The notes under the pieces are model-generated. The model did no database searches, was not told where the DNA came from, and saw nothing but the letters and a program-made list of their open reading frames with translations. A stretch of DNA of 64,000 bases from G965214625 sp965214625. Lineage in GTDB: Bacteria > Pseudomonadota > Gammaproteobacteria > Arenicellales > Poriferihabitantaceae. Where the stretch lies: positions 1,612,001-1,676,000 of the forward strand of contig OZ243962.1 of the NCBI GenBank assembly GCA_965214625.1, written 5' to 3'. Made by a program: the position numbers and the translations under genes. Shown one piece after another: positions 8,752 to 17,682 of this stretch (positions are counted from its first letter, which is position 1; the number at the start of each line of letters is the position of its first letter).

Positions 8752-9291
8752 CTACGCCGCCAGCGCCCCCACAAGTTGACCCAACTGCGCCCTGACCGAG
8801 CCGTCAATGACCCAGTCGCCCGCACGGATAACGGCACCGCCGATCAATTCGGGGTCAACCTCAAATTCAAGTTTGACCGACCGTCCCAGCCGGTTTTGCA
8901 GCACGTCCGCAAACTGCTGGCGTTGATTGCCATCCAGCGCGCTGGCGGTCGTCATGGTCGCTTCGATCACCCGTTCCGCTTCCGCCCGGCGGGCGGCATA
9001 GGCCCTGGCGATGTCCGGCAAGGCGCTGAGCCGCGCATTGCGGACCAGCAGCTTCACCAGATTGATGACCTGTTGCTCCATCCCTGCGGCACGGCAGACG
9101 TCAAGCACCAGTTGCTCGAGCTGCGCGGCAGCAACCCGCGGATCATTGATCAACCGCTGGATGGACCGATCACCGGCCACGGTGGCCAGAAAATCGATCG
9201 CTTCTCCCCAACCAGCCAGATTGTCCTGCTCCTGGGCCAGCGAAAAAACGGCCTCGGCATACGGCCGTGCTATGTTCTGTGAGCCCGCCAT
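8752..9291 (-). CDS. atpH: ATP synthase F1 subunit delta
   Basis: This 179-residue peripheral-stalk protein joins the b subunits to the top of F1. It is recognised by the N-terminal ARPYAEAVFSLA motif and the C-terminal segment with FEVDPELIGGAVIRAGDWVIDGS, the standard OSCP/delta signature. It sits between atpF and atpA, as in other proteobacteria. Confidence 0.97.
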   Translation of the reverse strand: MAGSQNIARPYAEAVFSLAQEQDNLAGWGEAIDFLATVAGDRSIQRLINDPRVAAAQLEQLVLDVCRAAGMEQQVINLVKLLVRNARLSALPDIARAYAARRAEAERVIEATMTTASALDGNQRQQFADVLQNRLGRSVKLEFEVDPELIGGAVIRAGDWVIDGSVRAQLGQLVGALAA

Positions 9292-9320
9292 GTTAATACG
9301 CCCTCTTCAATCCGAACGGA

Positions 9321-9791
9321 TCACAGCTTGGCGGCCAGTCGATCCAACAGCTCGGCATGGACCTTGGCATCCACTTCCTTTTTAAGGATCTGTTGCGCCC
9401 CGGCAACCGCCAGTTCGCTCACCTGGGCACGCAGTGATTCTTTGGCCTTGTTCACCTCGGTCTCGATTTCACCGCGGGCGGCACTCAAAATACGCTCGCC
9501 TTCGTCCTTGGCCGTATTGCGGGCTTCCTCAACCAATTCAGCGCCCTGTTTCTCCGCCTTGCTGATGATTTCACTGGCCTGTTCCTTGGCTTGGGAAACG
9601 AACTGCTCTGCTTTTTTGTGACCTTCTTCTTCTGCTTGCTGGCCTTTTTCCGCGGCCGCCAGACCATCCGCGATGGTCGTGCGCCGGGCATGAATGGCCC
9701 CGATGAGCGGTGACCAGACAAACCTTTTGGTAAACCAGACAAACAAAATGAAAAATATCATCTGGTAAAACAGCGTGACATTAATATTCAT
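9321..9791 (-). CDS. atpF: ATP synthase Fo subunit b
   Basis: This 156-residue stator subunit begins MNINVTLFYQMIFFILFVWF, a single N-terminal transmembrane helix. A long charged helix rich in Ala, Glu, Lys and Gln (residues 35-150) forms the dimeric right-handed coiled coil. Length equals E. coli b (156 aa). Only one b-type gene is present, so the stalk is a homodimer. Confidence 0.97.
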   Translation of the reverse strand: MNINVTLFYQMIFFILFVWFTKRFVWSPLIGAIHARRTTIADGLAAAEKGQQAEEEGHKKAEQFVSQAKEQASEIISKAEKQGAELVEEARNTAKDEGERILSAARGEIETEVNKAKESLRAQVSELAVAGAQQILKKEVDAKVHAELLDRLAAKL

Positions 9792-9864
9792 TTTGCTGGA
9801 CCTTCTATGCGTTAATTCGTTGATCGCCGTGCGTCGGCAGGCCGGTTGCCACCGGGATCATGGT

Positions 9865-10107
9865 CTAGGCCGCCCCCGGCGCGACAACGAACAGGACGTA
9901 CATCGAGATACCGACCGCAATCATGGGCACCGCATCAACCAGGCCCATGACGATGAAGAACTGGGTTCGAAGCATCGGAATCAATTCCGGCTGGCGGGCG
10001 GCGCCTTCAATGAAACGGCCGCCCAGGCTGCCGATCCCAACTGCCGCGCCTGCGGCACCGAGTCCCATCATGATTGCGCCCGCGATATAAAAGAGTGCTA
10101 CTTCCAT
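9865..10107 (-). CDS. atpE: ATP synthase Fo subunit c (proton-binding rotor ring)
   Basis: This 80-residue hairpin of two membrane helices joined by the polar loop RFIEGAARQPE forms the rotor ring. The ion-binding carboxylate is the Asp in FFIVMGLVDAVPMI, as in E. coli (Asp61). The Gln and Glu-Ser ligands typical of sodium-type rings are absent, so proton coupling is expected. It begins 81 bp after the atpB stop. Confidence 0.97.
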   Translation of the reverse strand: MEVALFYIAGAIMMGLGAAGAAVGIGSLGGRFIEGAARQPELIPMLRTQFFIVMGLVDAVPMIAVGISMYVLFVVAPGAA

Positions 10108-10187
10108 CTTATTCTCCGAAAATAAAGGTTGGATAAAGTTAAATTGACAGTGAAAATGGTTCTAACCTGATTGATACGGAATCGGCC

Positions 10188-11051
10188 CTAGTGGTGTGAA
10201 TGCGCCATGTCCATATACACGATCGTCAGTACCATGAAGATGAATGCCTGCAAGGTAATGACCAGAATATGAAAAACAGCCCAGACAAACTGCAGTATTC
10301 CGCCGGAAATCGACAACAGAATACTCGAGCCGAACATCAATGAGATCAGAATGAAGATCATCTCACCTGCATACAAATTGCCAAACAGGCGCAATGAGTG
10401 CGAAACCGGCTTCGCCAGCAACCCGACGCCTTCGAGCACCAGATTGATCGGCAAAAAGACCGCTTTCATCAACGGGTTCTTGGATTCGAACGGGATCATG
10501 GTCAATTCGGCCGCAAAACCGCCAATCCCCTTGATTTTCACGCTGTAATAGATCATCAGCAAAAAGACCCCGATCGACATGCCGAAGGTCACGTTGGGGT
10601 CGGTCGTCGGAACGACTTTCTGATAGGGCACGCCGATCAGCGCCAGTGCATGCGGAATCAGGTCAACCGGGATCAAATCCATGAGGTTCATCAGGAATAT
10701 CCAGCAGAAAATGGTCAGCGCCATCGGTGCAATCAGATCATTCTTTCCGGAAAACGAGCCGCGAACATTTTCGTCGACGAATTCAATCAGTAGCTCGACA
10801 AACCCCTGGGTGGTGCCCGGAATGCCGGCGGTGACCCGTCGGGCGACCGCGGCAAAGAAAACGACAAACAGCGCACCTAGGCTGAACGACCAGAACAGGC
10901 TGTCGACATGGATGGCCCAAAAACCCATCTCGGCAATCTCTGACGCCGAGTGGGCGATACCCCATGACCCGTCGGCTTTTGGACCAAATGTCAGGTTGGT
11001 CAGGTGATGGGTGATATACTCACCTGAGGTGATCGTTCCTGATGATGCCAT
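10188..11051 (-). CDS. atpB: ATP synthase Fo subunit a
   Basis: This 287-residue integral membrane stator carries the two proton half-channels. The essential arginine is in SHSLRLFGNLYAGE (about residue 222). Five to six hydrophobic helices are visible, as is the C-terminal QAFIFMVLTIVYM segment. The C-terminal HSHH is common in gammaproteobacteria. Length is typical (271 in E. coli). Confidence 0.97.
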   Translation of the reverse strand: MASSGTITSGEYITHHLTNLTFGPKADGSWGIAHSASEIAEMGFWAIHVDSLFWSFSLGALFVVFFAAVARRVTAGIPGTTQGFVELLIEFVDENVRGSFSGKNDLIAPMALTIFCWIFLMNLMDLIPVDLIPHALALIGVPYQKVVPTTDPNVTFGMSIGVFLLMIYYSVKIKGIGGFAAELTMIPFESKNPLMKAVFLPINLVLEGVGLLAKPVSHSLRLFGNLYAGEMIFILISLMFGSSILLSISGGILQFVWAVFHILVITLQAFIFMVLTIVYMDMAHSHH

Positions 11052-11083
11052 CGCCTTGTTTCAAAAAGTAAAATACCCGTTTA

Positions 11084-11521
11084 TCAGTCGCTCGACCGGG
11101 CACTGGCCCAGACAAACGCAATCTGAACAACCACATAACCAATCACAACGAACAGCGGCATCAACGCCGCCACAATCATACCCACGGCCATCCCGCCGCC
11201 AATGATAACCAGCTTGTTCACCAATCCGGCAAAAACCGGTAACAGCGCCCGGTTCGGTGATTCTATCACAGCGCGGCTCGATTTTCGGACACTTCTTGCC
11301 GACAGCACGGTATTGAGCATGCCCAGCAGGCCACCATAACCCGTTGCCTTGAGCGCCGCCCACAAGGTATCCGCATCAACCGCATTGGCAAAGGCCACCG
11401 AATAACCGGCCACCATCAGACCCTGCGTCGCAATCATGAACAGCAACTGCCATCGCAAAACCCGTCTGACCTGTTGCCCAAAGCGCACTTCGCCGGGAAC
11501 AATCGGGGGTTTGTGCGACAT
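11084..11521 (-). CDS. atpI: ATP synthase accessory protein I
   Basis: This four-helix membrane protein leads the atp operon and assists c-ring assembly or Mg2+ handling in characterised systems. The chosen ATG at 11521 (145 aa) has GGTGGATAGG just upstream; an in-frame ATG at 11533 lacks such a site and would give 149 aa. Hydrophobic segments lie at roughly residues 28-50, 60-80, 94-112 and 116-137. It follows parB by about 180 bp on the same strand. Confidence 0.9.
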   Translation of the reverse strand: MSHKPPIVPGEVRFGQQVRRVLRWQLLFMIATQGLMVAGYSVAFANAVDADTLWAALKATGYGGLLGMLNTVLSARSVRKSSRAVIESPNRALLPVFAGLVNKLVIIGGGMAVGMIVAALMPLFVVIGYVVVQIAFVWASARSSD

Positions 11522-11699
11522 CCTATCCACCATAGTCAGCGCGGGCGGATTATAAGATCAACCATCGGTCACGGTCAACCATGCCCGGGCTATTGGCGTT
11601 GCCGACGTCATGGCGTTGATTTGACCGCCTGTTTTTTCAACGGGCCTTGGCCGCTCATCCCCGCAGGGTGCCCGACAACGAAGCGGGTGCCGGGTGCGC

Positions 11700-12614
11700 C
11701 TATTGGATCCGCTCCAAGATGCCGTCAAGCTCATCGAGCGAATGATAGTGAATGACGAGCTGGCCCTTGTTCGACCGGTGCCGGATTTCAACCTTGGCGC
11801 TGATTCGACCGGACAGTTCTTCTTCCAGACGGACAATGTCGGCGCCCCGATCGACCGTTTGCGGGGGGCTTGCCGTGGTTTTCAGCAGATGCTTGACCAG
11901 CCGTTCGGTTTTCCTCACCGACAGTCCCTTGGCAATGACCGTGTCCGCCGCCGCCGCCTGGCGCGGTTCCGGCAGGCCCAACAAGGCACGGGCATGTCCC
12001 ATGTCGAGGTCGCCCGTTTCCACTTTCTGCTGGACCGCCGGATGCAGCGACAGCAGTCGCACCAGGTTGCTGACAGCCACCCGTGACCGCCCAACCGCTT
12101 GGGCCACCTCCTGGTGTGTCAGCCCAAATTCATCAAGCAGCCGCTGAAACCCCTTTGCCTGGTCGATGGCATTGAGGTCTTCACGCTGGATATTTTCGAT
12201 CAGCCCGACGGCCATGGCCGCCTGATCCGAAATGTCCCTGACCACCGCAGGCACCCTCGTCAAACCGGCCAGTTGGGCGCCTCGCCAGCGACGCTCGCCG
12301 GCAATGATTTCATAGCGCTGCTGGCCGAGCATCCGCACCAGCAGCGGCTGCACCACGCCCTGTGCCCGGATGGATTCCGCCAGTTCCTCCAATGCGGTTT
12401 TGTCCATGTTCAGCCGCGGCTGATAGCGGCCCCTTTGCAGCTGTTCGATCGGCAGTTCCCGGTAGCCCGTCTGACGGTCTGTTGGCCCGGCCCGGCCCGC
12501 TTGAGTCGGCACCGCTTTCCCGCGGGACGTGCTGTCGGACAGGGTCGTTGTTTGCACCTCCCCCAGCAAGGCGCCGAGCCCCCGGCCGAGACGGGTTTTC
12601 TTTTTCCGGGTCAT
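11700..12614 (-). CDS. parB: Chromosome-partitioning protein ParB (Spo0J)
   Basis: This 304-residue CTP-dependent DNA clamp loads at parS sites and organises the origin region. Start at ATG 12614 is chosen because it overlaps the parA stop (ATGA); an alternative GTG at 12638 adds eight residues. The N-terminal LGRGLGALLG motif, which stimulates ParA in homologues, is followed by GERRWRGAQLAGL (the CTP-binding arginine box) and a helix-turn-helix around LTHQEVAQAVGRSRVAVSNL. The C-terminal dimerisation domain completes it. Two perfect parS sites lie at 36623 and 36913. Confidence 0.96.
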   Translation of the reverse strand: MTRKKKTRLGRGLGALLGEVQTTTLSDSTSRGKAVPTQAGRAGPTDRQTGYRELPIEQLQRGRYQPRLNMDKTALEELAESIRAQGVVQPLLVRMLGQQRYEIIAGERRWRGAQLAGLTRVPAVVRDISDQAAMAVGLIENIQREDLNAIDQAKGFQRLLDEFGLTHQEVAQAVGRSRVAVSNLVRLLSLHPAVQQKVETGDLDMGHARALLGLPEPRQAAAADTVIAKGLSVRKTERLVKHLLKTTASPPQTVDRGADIVRLEEELSGRISAKVEIRHRSNKGQLVIHYHSLDELDGILERIQ

Positions 12615-13396
12615 GTCCCGCTGCCGCTTGATGACCACACCGCTTTTCTCCTGAGGACTTCACTGGCCAGTGCCAGATAGGCTTTCGATCCGGCGCATCG
12701 ACGGTCATAGTCCAGCACCGGTTTCCCGTAACTGGGGGCTTCTGCCAATCGGACATTGCGCGGAATGACCGTGCGAAACAGCTTGTCCGGGAAATGCGTG
12801 TCGAGTTGGTCCGACACTTCAGAAGACAGGCTGTTTCGGCGATCGAACATGGTCCTGACGATGCCAAGCAGCTGCAACGACGGGTTCAGGCCCTGACGAA
12901 TCAACATGATCGTCTCGACCAGGCTGGTCAATCCTTCGAGCGCATAATATTCGGTCTGCACCGGAATAAGCACTTCGTCGGCCGCGGTCAGGGCATTCAC
13001 TGTCAATACATTCAATGCAGGAGGACAATCAACCAGTACGATATCATACTGTCCCGCCAATTGAGAAACCGCCTCCTTGAGCCGGTAATCCCGGTCGCTC
13101 AGCGCCGTCATTTCAACCTGGGCTCCGGACAGGTCAGGATGGGCGGGTAGCAGGTCATAGCCCGCATCGGTCTGGATGATGCCCTCGGCAACCGGCAGCT
13201 GTCCCAATAGAATTTCATAAATGCTCGAGCTCAGTTTCCGCATCGCCAACCCGCTGCCGACCGTGGCGTTTCCCTGGGGGTCCATATCGATCAACAGGAC
13301 TCGGCGGCCGGCGCGACACAGGGAGGCGGCCAGATTGATGGCCGTCGTTGTTTTGCCGACCCCTCCCTTCTGGTTGGTGATTGCAATGCGTCTCAC
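12611..13396 (-). CDS. parA: Chromosome-partitioning ATPase ParA (Soj)
   Basis: This 261-residue Walker-type ATPase moves ParB-origin complexes. The deviant Walker A motif KGGVGKTT lies at residues 10-17. Start at GTG 13396 is chosen because it follows the rsmG stop (13398) by one base and gives the usual beginning RRIAITNQ; the frame is open further upstream, but that would overlap rsmG. Walker A' (LIDMDPQGNATVGSGL) and the VDCPPAL segment are present. Its stop overlaps the parB ATG. Confidence 0.96.
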   Translation of the reverse strand: MRRIAITNQKGGVGKTTTAINLAASLCRAGRRVLLIDMDPQGNATVGSGLAMRKLSSSIYEILLGQLPVAEGIIQTDAGYDLLPAHPDLSGAQVEMTALSDRDYRLKEAVSQLAGQYDIVLVDCPPALNVLTVNALTAADEVLIPVQTEYYALEGLTSLVETIMLIRQGLNPSLQLLGIVRTMFDRRNSLSSEVSDQLDTHFPDKLFRTVIPRNVRLAEAPSYGKPVLDYDRRCAGSKAYLALASEVLRRKAVWSSSGSGT

Positions 13397-13397
13397 G

Positions 13398-14060
13398 TTA
13401 AAAATCCATGATGACCAGATGCCGTTGCGCGGGCAGGAACGGGACGCTAATTGGCTCAATGCGCAGGGTTTGACGCTGTGGCCGGGACAACGATGCCATT
13501 TCCTCGCCGGGCAGCTTGCCTTTCATCGCAATCAGCCGGCACGAGGGGCGCAACAGGGCGGCGCTCTTGTCCAGCAGCTCCGATAACGATGAAAATGCGC
13601 GGGCGGCGAGCGTATCGAACGCCTGCGTCGGCCGGTAATCCTCAACCCGGCCATGGGCCAGTGAAACATTGGCCAGACCCAGCACCCGGCAGGCATTGCG
13701 AAGAAATTCGATGCGTTTGCGCCGACTGTCGAGCAACGTCACGTGCAGCTCAGGACACACGATGGCCAGCGGCAGGCCCGGAAATCCGGCCCCCGTTCCG
13801 ATATCCAGCAATCGTTCCTTTTTGACAAACCGGCAAACGGACAGTGAGTCAAGCAGATGGTGGGCGACCATTTTTTCCTTGTCACGGATCGCGGTCAGGT
13901 TCATTTTTTTATTCCACTTGGCAACCAGGTCCAAATGCATCATCAGGCGGTCACGCTGCGCCGAAGACAGGCCGATTCCCAACCGGGAACAGCCTGCCTG
14001 TAATTTTTCGGTGTCAAATCGCTCCTCCACCCTCTTTTCGGTGCCTCGCTGAATGCGCAA
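13398..14060 (-). CDS. rsmG: 16S rRNA (guanine527-N7)-methyltransferase
   Basis: This 220-residue SAM-dependent enzyme methylates G527 of 16S rRNA. The SAM-binding motif LLDIGTGAGFPGLPLAI lies near residues 85-101. The upstream helix KWNKKMNLTAIRD and the LDSRRKRIEFL segment are family-specific. The listed start is TTG 14060; GTG 14030 is an alternative. It heads the rsmG-parA-parB-atp run. Its usual partner mnmG is missing; an exporter ATPase gene lies upstream instead. Confidence 0.95.
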   Translation of the reverse strand: MRIQRGTEKRVEERFDTEKLQAGCSRLGIGLSSAQRDRLMMHLDLVAKWNKKMNLTAIRDKEKMVAHHLLDSLSVCRFVKKERLLDIGTGAGFPGLPLAIVCPELHVTLLDSRRKRIEFLRNACRVLGLANVSLAHGRVEDYRPTQAFDTLAARAFSSLSELLDKSAALLRPSCRLIAMKGKLPGEEMASLSRPQRQTLRIEPISVPFLPAQRHLVIMDF

Positions 14061-14210
14061 TGGAAATTATAATCAATGGCGCAACATTAAACAGGCCATT
14101 TGCCGCTCTTGGGACAGCGTAACAAGGGGAAAAGGCGGAAAACCGGGCGCGCGGGCAACCCGATGGGCGACGCCTTGCGAGATTTCGATGACGCAACCGC
14201 GCGACCGCGT

Positions 14211-15488
14211 CTACCGGATCAAGCCGACCGGATCGGGTTGATCACGCGCCACCACAATACGGGCATCCAGATCAACAATCCCGACGCAGGCCCTGTCGCT
14301 CACCACCTCAAAGGCGATCATGTCGTGCCGGCGATCCAGCACTTCGACCTGATCGCCGCCCAGGGCAACACAGCCCAAGGAGAGCAAATAGCGGCCTGCA
14401 CTCAGTGGGATGACCTGTTCAAAGCGAACATGCGCCACCTCACCCGGCCCGAACCGTCCGGTCTGCATCCCATGGTAGTCGGTGTTCGTCCCGGTAATCT
14501 CGGTCCCCTTCAAATCCTTGATGGTATACGCAAAAACCGGATTTTCTATGGCCTCTTCAAAGCGGACCTGCATCTCGATCCGATAGGGCTCACCGCCCTG
14601 TAGTACTGTCACGGTCTGGCCGTCACGGTCATGGATCGCCGCCCACCGGATATGCGCCCTGTGATTGCCATAGCGGTCTTCCGACAGCCTGTCTGCCGGG
14701 GGCACTTTGGCACGGTCCGGGCGGGTCGGCACGGTCGGCTTGAAACCCGATTCCAGCTTTCGGTACTGTGCCACCACGTCTTTGGGATGACCCTGTCCGA
14801 CCAGTCGCCCGTGACTCAGTAAAAGGGCGGTATCACAATATCGCGTGGCCATGTTCAGGTCATGGGTCACGAAAACGATCGTGACCCCCTGTTCCCTGAA
14901 TCGATGAAACCGGTTGAAGCATTTCGCCTGGAACTCGCTGTCGCCCACGGCCAGTGCTTCATCAACGATCAGAATCTCCGGGTCCACATGAATGGCAATA
15001 GAGAACGCCAAGCGGACATACATCCCGCTTGAATAGGTTTTGAGCGGTTGGTCAAGGTGCGGCCCGATCTCGGCAAAAGCGAGAATCGAATCCAGTCGCT
15101 GTTCGATTTCCGGCTGACTCAATCCGAGTATTGCCGCATTGAGATAAAGATTTTCGCGGCCGGTAAACTCCGGATTGAATCCGGCCCCAAGCTCAAGCAG
15201 CGCCGCAATTTTCCCCTGCACTTCAACCTGCCCCCCGGTCGGTGTGACCACGCCGCAAAGACACTGCAACAGGGTCGATTTTCCACTGCCATTGCGGCCG
15301 ATCAGTCCAATCGCGGCCCCCTGGCTTATCTCGAAACTGATGCCTTCGAGGGCATTAAACGGGGTATGGTATTGTTTCCCGAACGGGTGGAGCAGTTCCT
15401 TTAGCCGGTCTCGGGGCGTTGGGTAAAGCCGGTACGACTTTTTCAAGTCCCGGACACGGATGGCGAACGAGGCAGCGGGCATCTTCAA
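14211..15488 (-). CDS. Polysaccharide ABC exporter ATPase with Wzt-type C-terminal domain
   Basis: This 425-residue protein powers export of a lipid-linked polysaccharide across the inner membrane. The ABC domain (1-240) has Walker A GRNGSGKST (about 63), signature YSSGMYVRLAFS and Walker B ILIVDEALAVGD. Residues 280-425 form a beta-rich Wzt C-terminal region (VFAYTIKDLKGTEITGTNTD), which in E. coli O9a and Raoultella O2a binds the modified end of the O-antigen. It lies 9 bp after the permease gene. The substrate is probably an O-antigen or capsule-like glycan; the sugar composition is unknown. Confidence 0.93.
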   Translation of the reverse strand: MKMPAASFAIRVRDLKKSYRLYPTPRDRLKELLHPFGKQYHTPFNALEGISFEISQGAAIGLIGRNGSGKSTLLQCLCGVVTPTGGQVEVQGKIAALLELGAGFNPEFTGRENLYLNAAILGLSQPEIEQRLDSILAFAEIGPHLDQPLKTYSSGMYVRLAFSIAIHVDPEILIVDEALAVGDSEFQAKCFNRFHRFREQGVTIVFVTHDLNMATRYCDTALLLSHGRLVGQGHPKDVVAQYRKLESGFKPTVPTRPDRAKVPPADRLSEDRYGNHRAHIRWAAIHDRDGQTVTVLQGGEPYRIEMQVRFEEAIENPVFAYTIKDLKGTEITGTNTDYHGMQTGRFGPGEVAHVRFEQVIPLSAGRYLLSLGCVALGGDQVEVLDRRHDMIAFEVVSDRACVGIVDLDARIVVARDQPDPVGLIR

Positions 15489-15497
15489 CTCCCGGTC

Positions 15498-16286
15498 TCA
15501 CACCAAATCCGCAAACTGCGGTTGCAGTCGGCGGAACAGGTAGATGCCAAGCAACACCATCGTGCCGGTGATCGACCAGAATAGAACGCTTTCGCTGGCC
15601 CGCTCGATGACCGGCGTGGCATACAAGAACGAATCCCGATACCCCTGGACGACATAGTACATCGGATTGATCGCGAACAGACTGCGGTAAGGCTCCGGCA
15701 GGATCTTGATATCCCATAATATGGGCGTGGCCCACATGCCTACCTGCAGCAGCACGCTGGTCAGTCGGGCAGTGTCCCGACTCAATACATTGAGTGCCGC
15801 CAACATCCAGCCCAATCCCAGACCAAGGCAGACCATGCAGAAAAAATAGTACACCCCCTGGAGAAAATACCAGCTTATCGGGAGTTGATTGATTAGGATG
15901 AGCGCCACCAAAATGCTGCCGAACACCAGATGATTGGAGCTCGCCACCAACACCTTGACAAGCGGCAGGGTCTGTACCGGAAACACCACTTTCTTGACCA
16001 GGTGGGGGCTCTGCGTGATGCATTGGACGCTGCCGGAAACCACTTCTGCAAAACAGAACCAGGCGGCCATGCCGGCGGTCAGCCAAACCACGAACGGCAC
16101 GCCGCTTTCCGGTTGAATCCGGAAACCCACACTGAAAACCACCCAAAAAACCGCAATCAGGATCAACGGCGTGATGAGCTGCCAAACCATGCCCAGGGCC
16201 GAACCGACATACTGCTGCCGTATTTCCTGCAGGGCAAGCCGTTGCAACAAGGACGTCGATTGAATGATTGGCTTGAAAAAAGACAT
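15498..16286 (-). CDS. Polysaccharide ABC exporter permease (Wzm-type, ABC-2 family)
   Basis: This 262-residue ABC-2 permease has about six membrane helices. The frame extends upstream to 16388, but ATG 16286 (MSFFKPIIQSTSLLQRLALQ) gives the family length and the usual amphipathic N-terminal helix followed by QQYVGSALGMVWQLITPL. It is encoded immediately before its ATPase and would form the Wzm2Wzt2 exporter with it. The 310 bp between this start and the upstream glycosyltransferase stop holds no convincing gene. Confidence 0.92.
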   Translation of the reverse strand: MSFFKPIIQSTSLLQRLALQEIRQQYVGSALGMVWQLITPLILIAVFWVVFSVGFRIQPESGVPFVVWLTAGMAAWFCFAEVVSGSVQCITQSPHLVKKVVFPVQTLPLVKVLVASSNHLVFGSILVALILINQLPISWYFLQGVYYFFCMVCLGLGLGWMLAALNVLSRDTARLTSVLLQVGMWATPILWDIKILPEPYRSLFAINPMYYVVQGYRDSFLYATPVIERASESVLFWSITGTMVLLGIYLFRRLQPQFADLV

Positions 16287-16467
16287 AAGTGATGCCGTTG
16301 CGTCGAGTCGTGAGTTTATCATCAAAATCAGCACCGCCATGTACCCGGACGGGTATTTGGCCCGGATCCATCTCCCGGTCATGCGCACTGCGTTGATCCG
16401 AAGTGCCCTGGGACGGGCAAACCCGGGGCTTGTATAGCATGGCCTTTCACTGGATCAACCAGCGAAA

Positions 16468-16483
16468 GCGCCCCTTGGGGCGC
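16468..16483 (-). terminator. GC hairpin, weak terminator candidate
   Basis: The inverted repeat GCGCCC-CAAG-GGGCGC on the minus strand is followed by TTTCG. It lies 114 bp beyond the stop of the glycosyltransferase gene and upstream of the exporter genes. The short T run makes it a weak intrinsic terminator at best; it might separate the glycosyltransferase transcript from the exporter transcript. Confidence 0.3.
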
Positions 16484-16596
16484 ACCTTGGTAAACGGCCC
16501 ATGCGGATTTCGTGCCCCCGGACCGACCGGGGAACGCATCCGCCGGATTGCTTCGCTTGGGTACCGGGCGAGCCGGGACAACCGGCGTGCGCCGGT

Positions 16597-17607
16597 CTAC
16601 ACCGAACGCTTGCGGGGCGAATAGGGCTTCAGGAATCCTTTCGCCAGGCTGGCGCGGATACGGCCCGCCGACGCAGTGCTTGTTTTCTGGATGCACCGCC
16701 TTTTGGCCAGTGCCGCCGGAATCCCCTTGATGGCATCCCATTTGGCTTTCAAGATGACACTCGGCCGGCCCTGGATGCAATAGGCAAAAATGGTCGCCAG
16801 GTTGAGAATCAGGTGTTGTGGAAGATAGGTCCAGAACAAGGTACCGGGCATGTTCTTGACATAGGTCCATACCAGGTTCCGATGCCCGTGATAGATCGTA
16901 AAATCACTGCCATGACCGGCGATGCCCGAACCGACATGCTCGACCATGGCTTGCTCGACATAAAGGCACTCGCACCCCGCCAGCCGCAGCCGAAACCCCA
17001 GGTCGACATCCTCATGGTAGCAAAAATACTGTTCGTCAAACCCGCCCACCTGGCGAAACTTGTCGGTCCGATACAGCGCCGCGGCGGCACAGGCCGAGAA
17101 AATCGGATCCGCCGCACTGGAAACAGGCCTGTCAGGCAGTCCCTGGTGGCGCCGCCAGCTGACGCCGCTGACATGGTGGACATCGCCGGTGCCATCCAGC
17201 AACCGGTTGTCTTTTGTCATCAGCAGCTTGCTGGAAAATATATCAACCGCGGGATGGTCGTGCGCCGCCGACAGCAGATTTTCCAGCCAGTCGGGGCTGG
17301 GTATGGTGTCCGGGTTCAGCAGGGCAAGCCATTCGCAGGCACCGACATGATCCAGTGCCCGGTTGTTCGCGGCAGCAAAACCGATATTGGACGACTGCCT
17401 TAACAGCCGAATTTGAGGATACTCGGAGGCAATTTTTTCGGCTGAACCGTCGTCGCTGTCATTGTCGACCACGATCACCTGTTCGGGCAGAACAGTCTGC
17501 TTGAACAGCGCCGCCAGGCATCGTTCAATATGCCTCCCGCCGTTGAAATTGACGATAATCACGGTCACGGATTGCGGTGGACCGACTGTTTCCTGGGCTG
17601 TCATCAT
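16597..17607 (-). CDS. Family 2 glycosyltransferase
   Basis: This 336-residue protein has a GT-A fold. Its N-terminus VTVIIVNFNGGRHIERCLAAL is the classic GT2 start. The nucleotide-binding aspartates are in VVDNDSDDGS (about residue 48), a metal-binding LNPDT lies near 100, and an acceptor-side FFCYHEDVDLGFRLRLAG-like segment (YHEDVDLGFRL) near 200. The last 80 residues include a hydrophobic stretch. The family resembles rhamnosyltransferases of O-antigen clusters. Position between the exporter and the large methyltransferase protein supports a role in building the exported glycan. Confidence 0.92.
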   Translation of the reverse strand: MMTAQETVGPPQSVTVIIVNFNGGRHIERCLAALFKQTVLPEQVIVVDNDSDDGSAEKIASEYPQIRLLRQSSNIGFAAANNRALDHVGACEWLALLNPDTIPSPDWLENLLSAAHDHPAVDIFSSKLLMTKDNRLLDGTGDVHHVSGVSWRRHQGLPDRPVSSAADPIFSACAAAALYRTDKFRQVGGFDEQYFCYHEDVDLGFRLRLAGCECLYVEQAMVEHVGSGIAGHGSDFTIYHGHRNLVWTYVKNMPGTLFWTYLPQHLILNLATIFAYCIQGRPSVILKAKWDAIKGIPAALAKRRCIQKTSTASAGRIRASLAKGFLKPYSPRKRSV

Positions 17608-17682
17608 TTTGAACGTTGAAAATTCGAAAAGGGCTCTATTGGGGCGGCCCCTTGGGAACGACCGCCGACGAAAGGGGGGCGA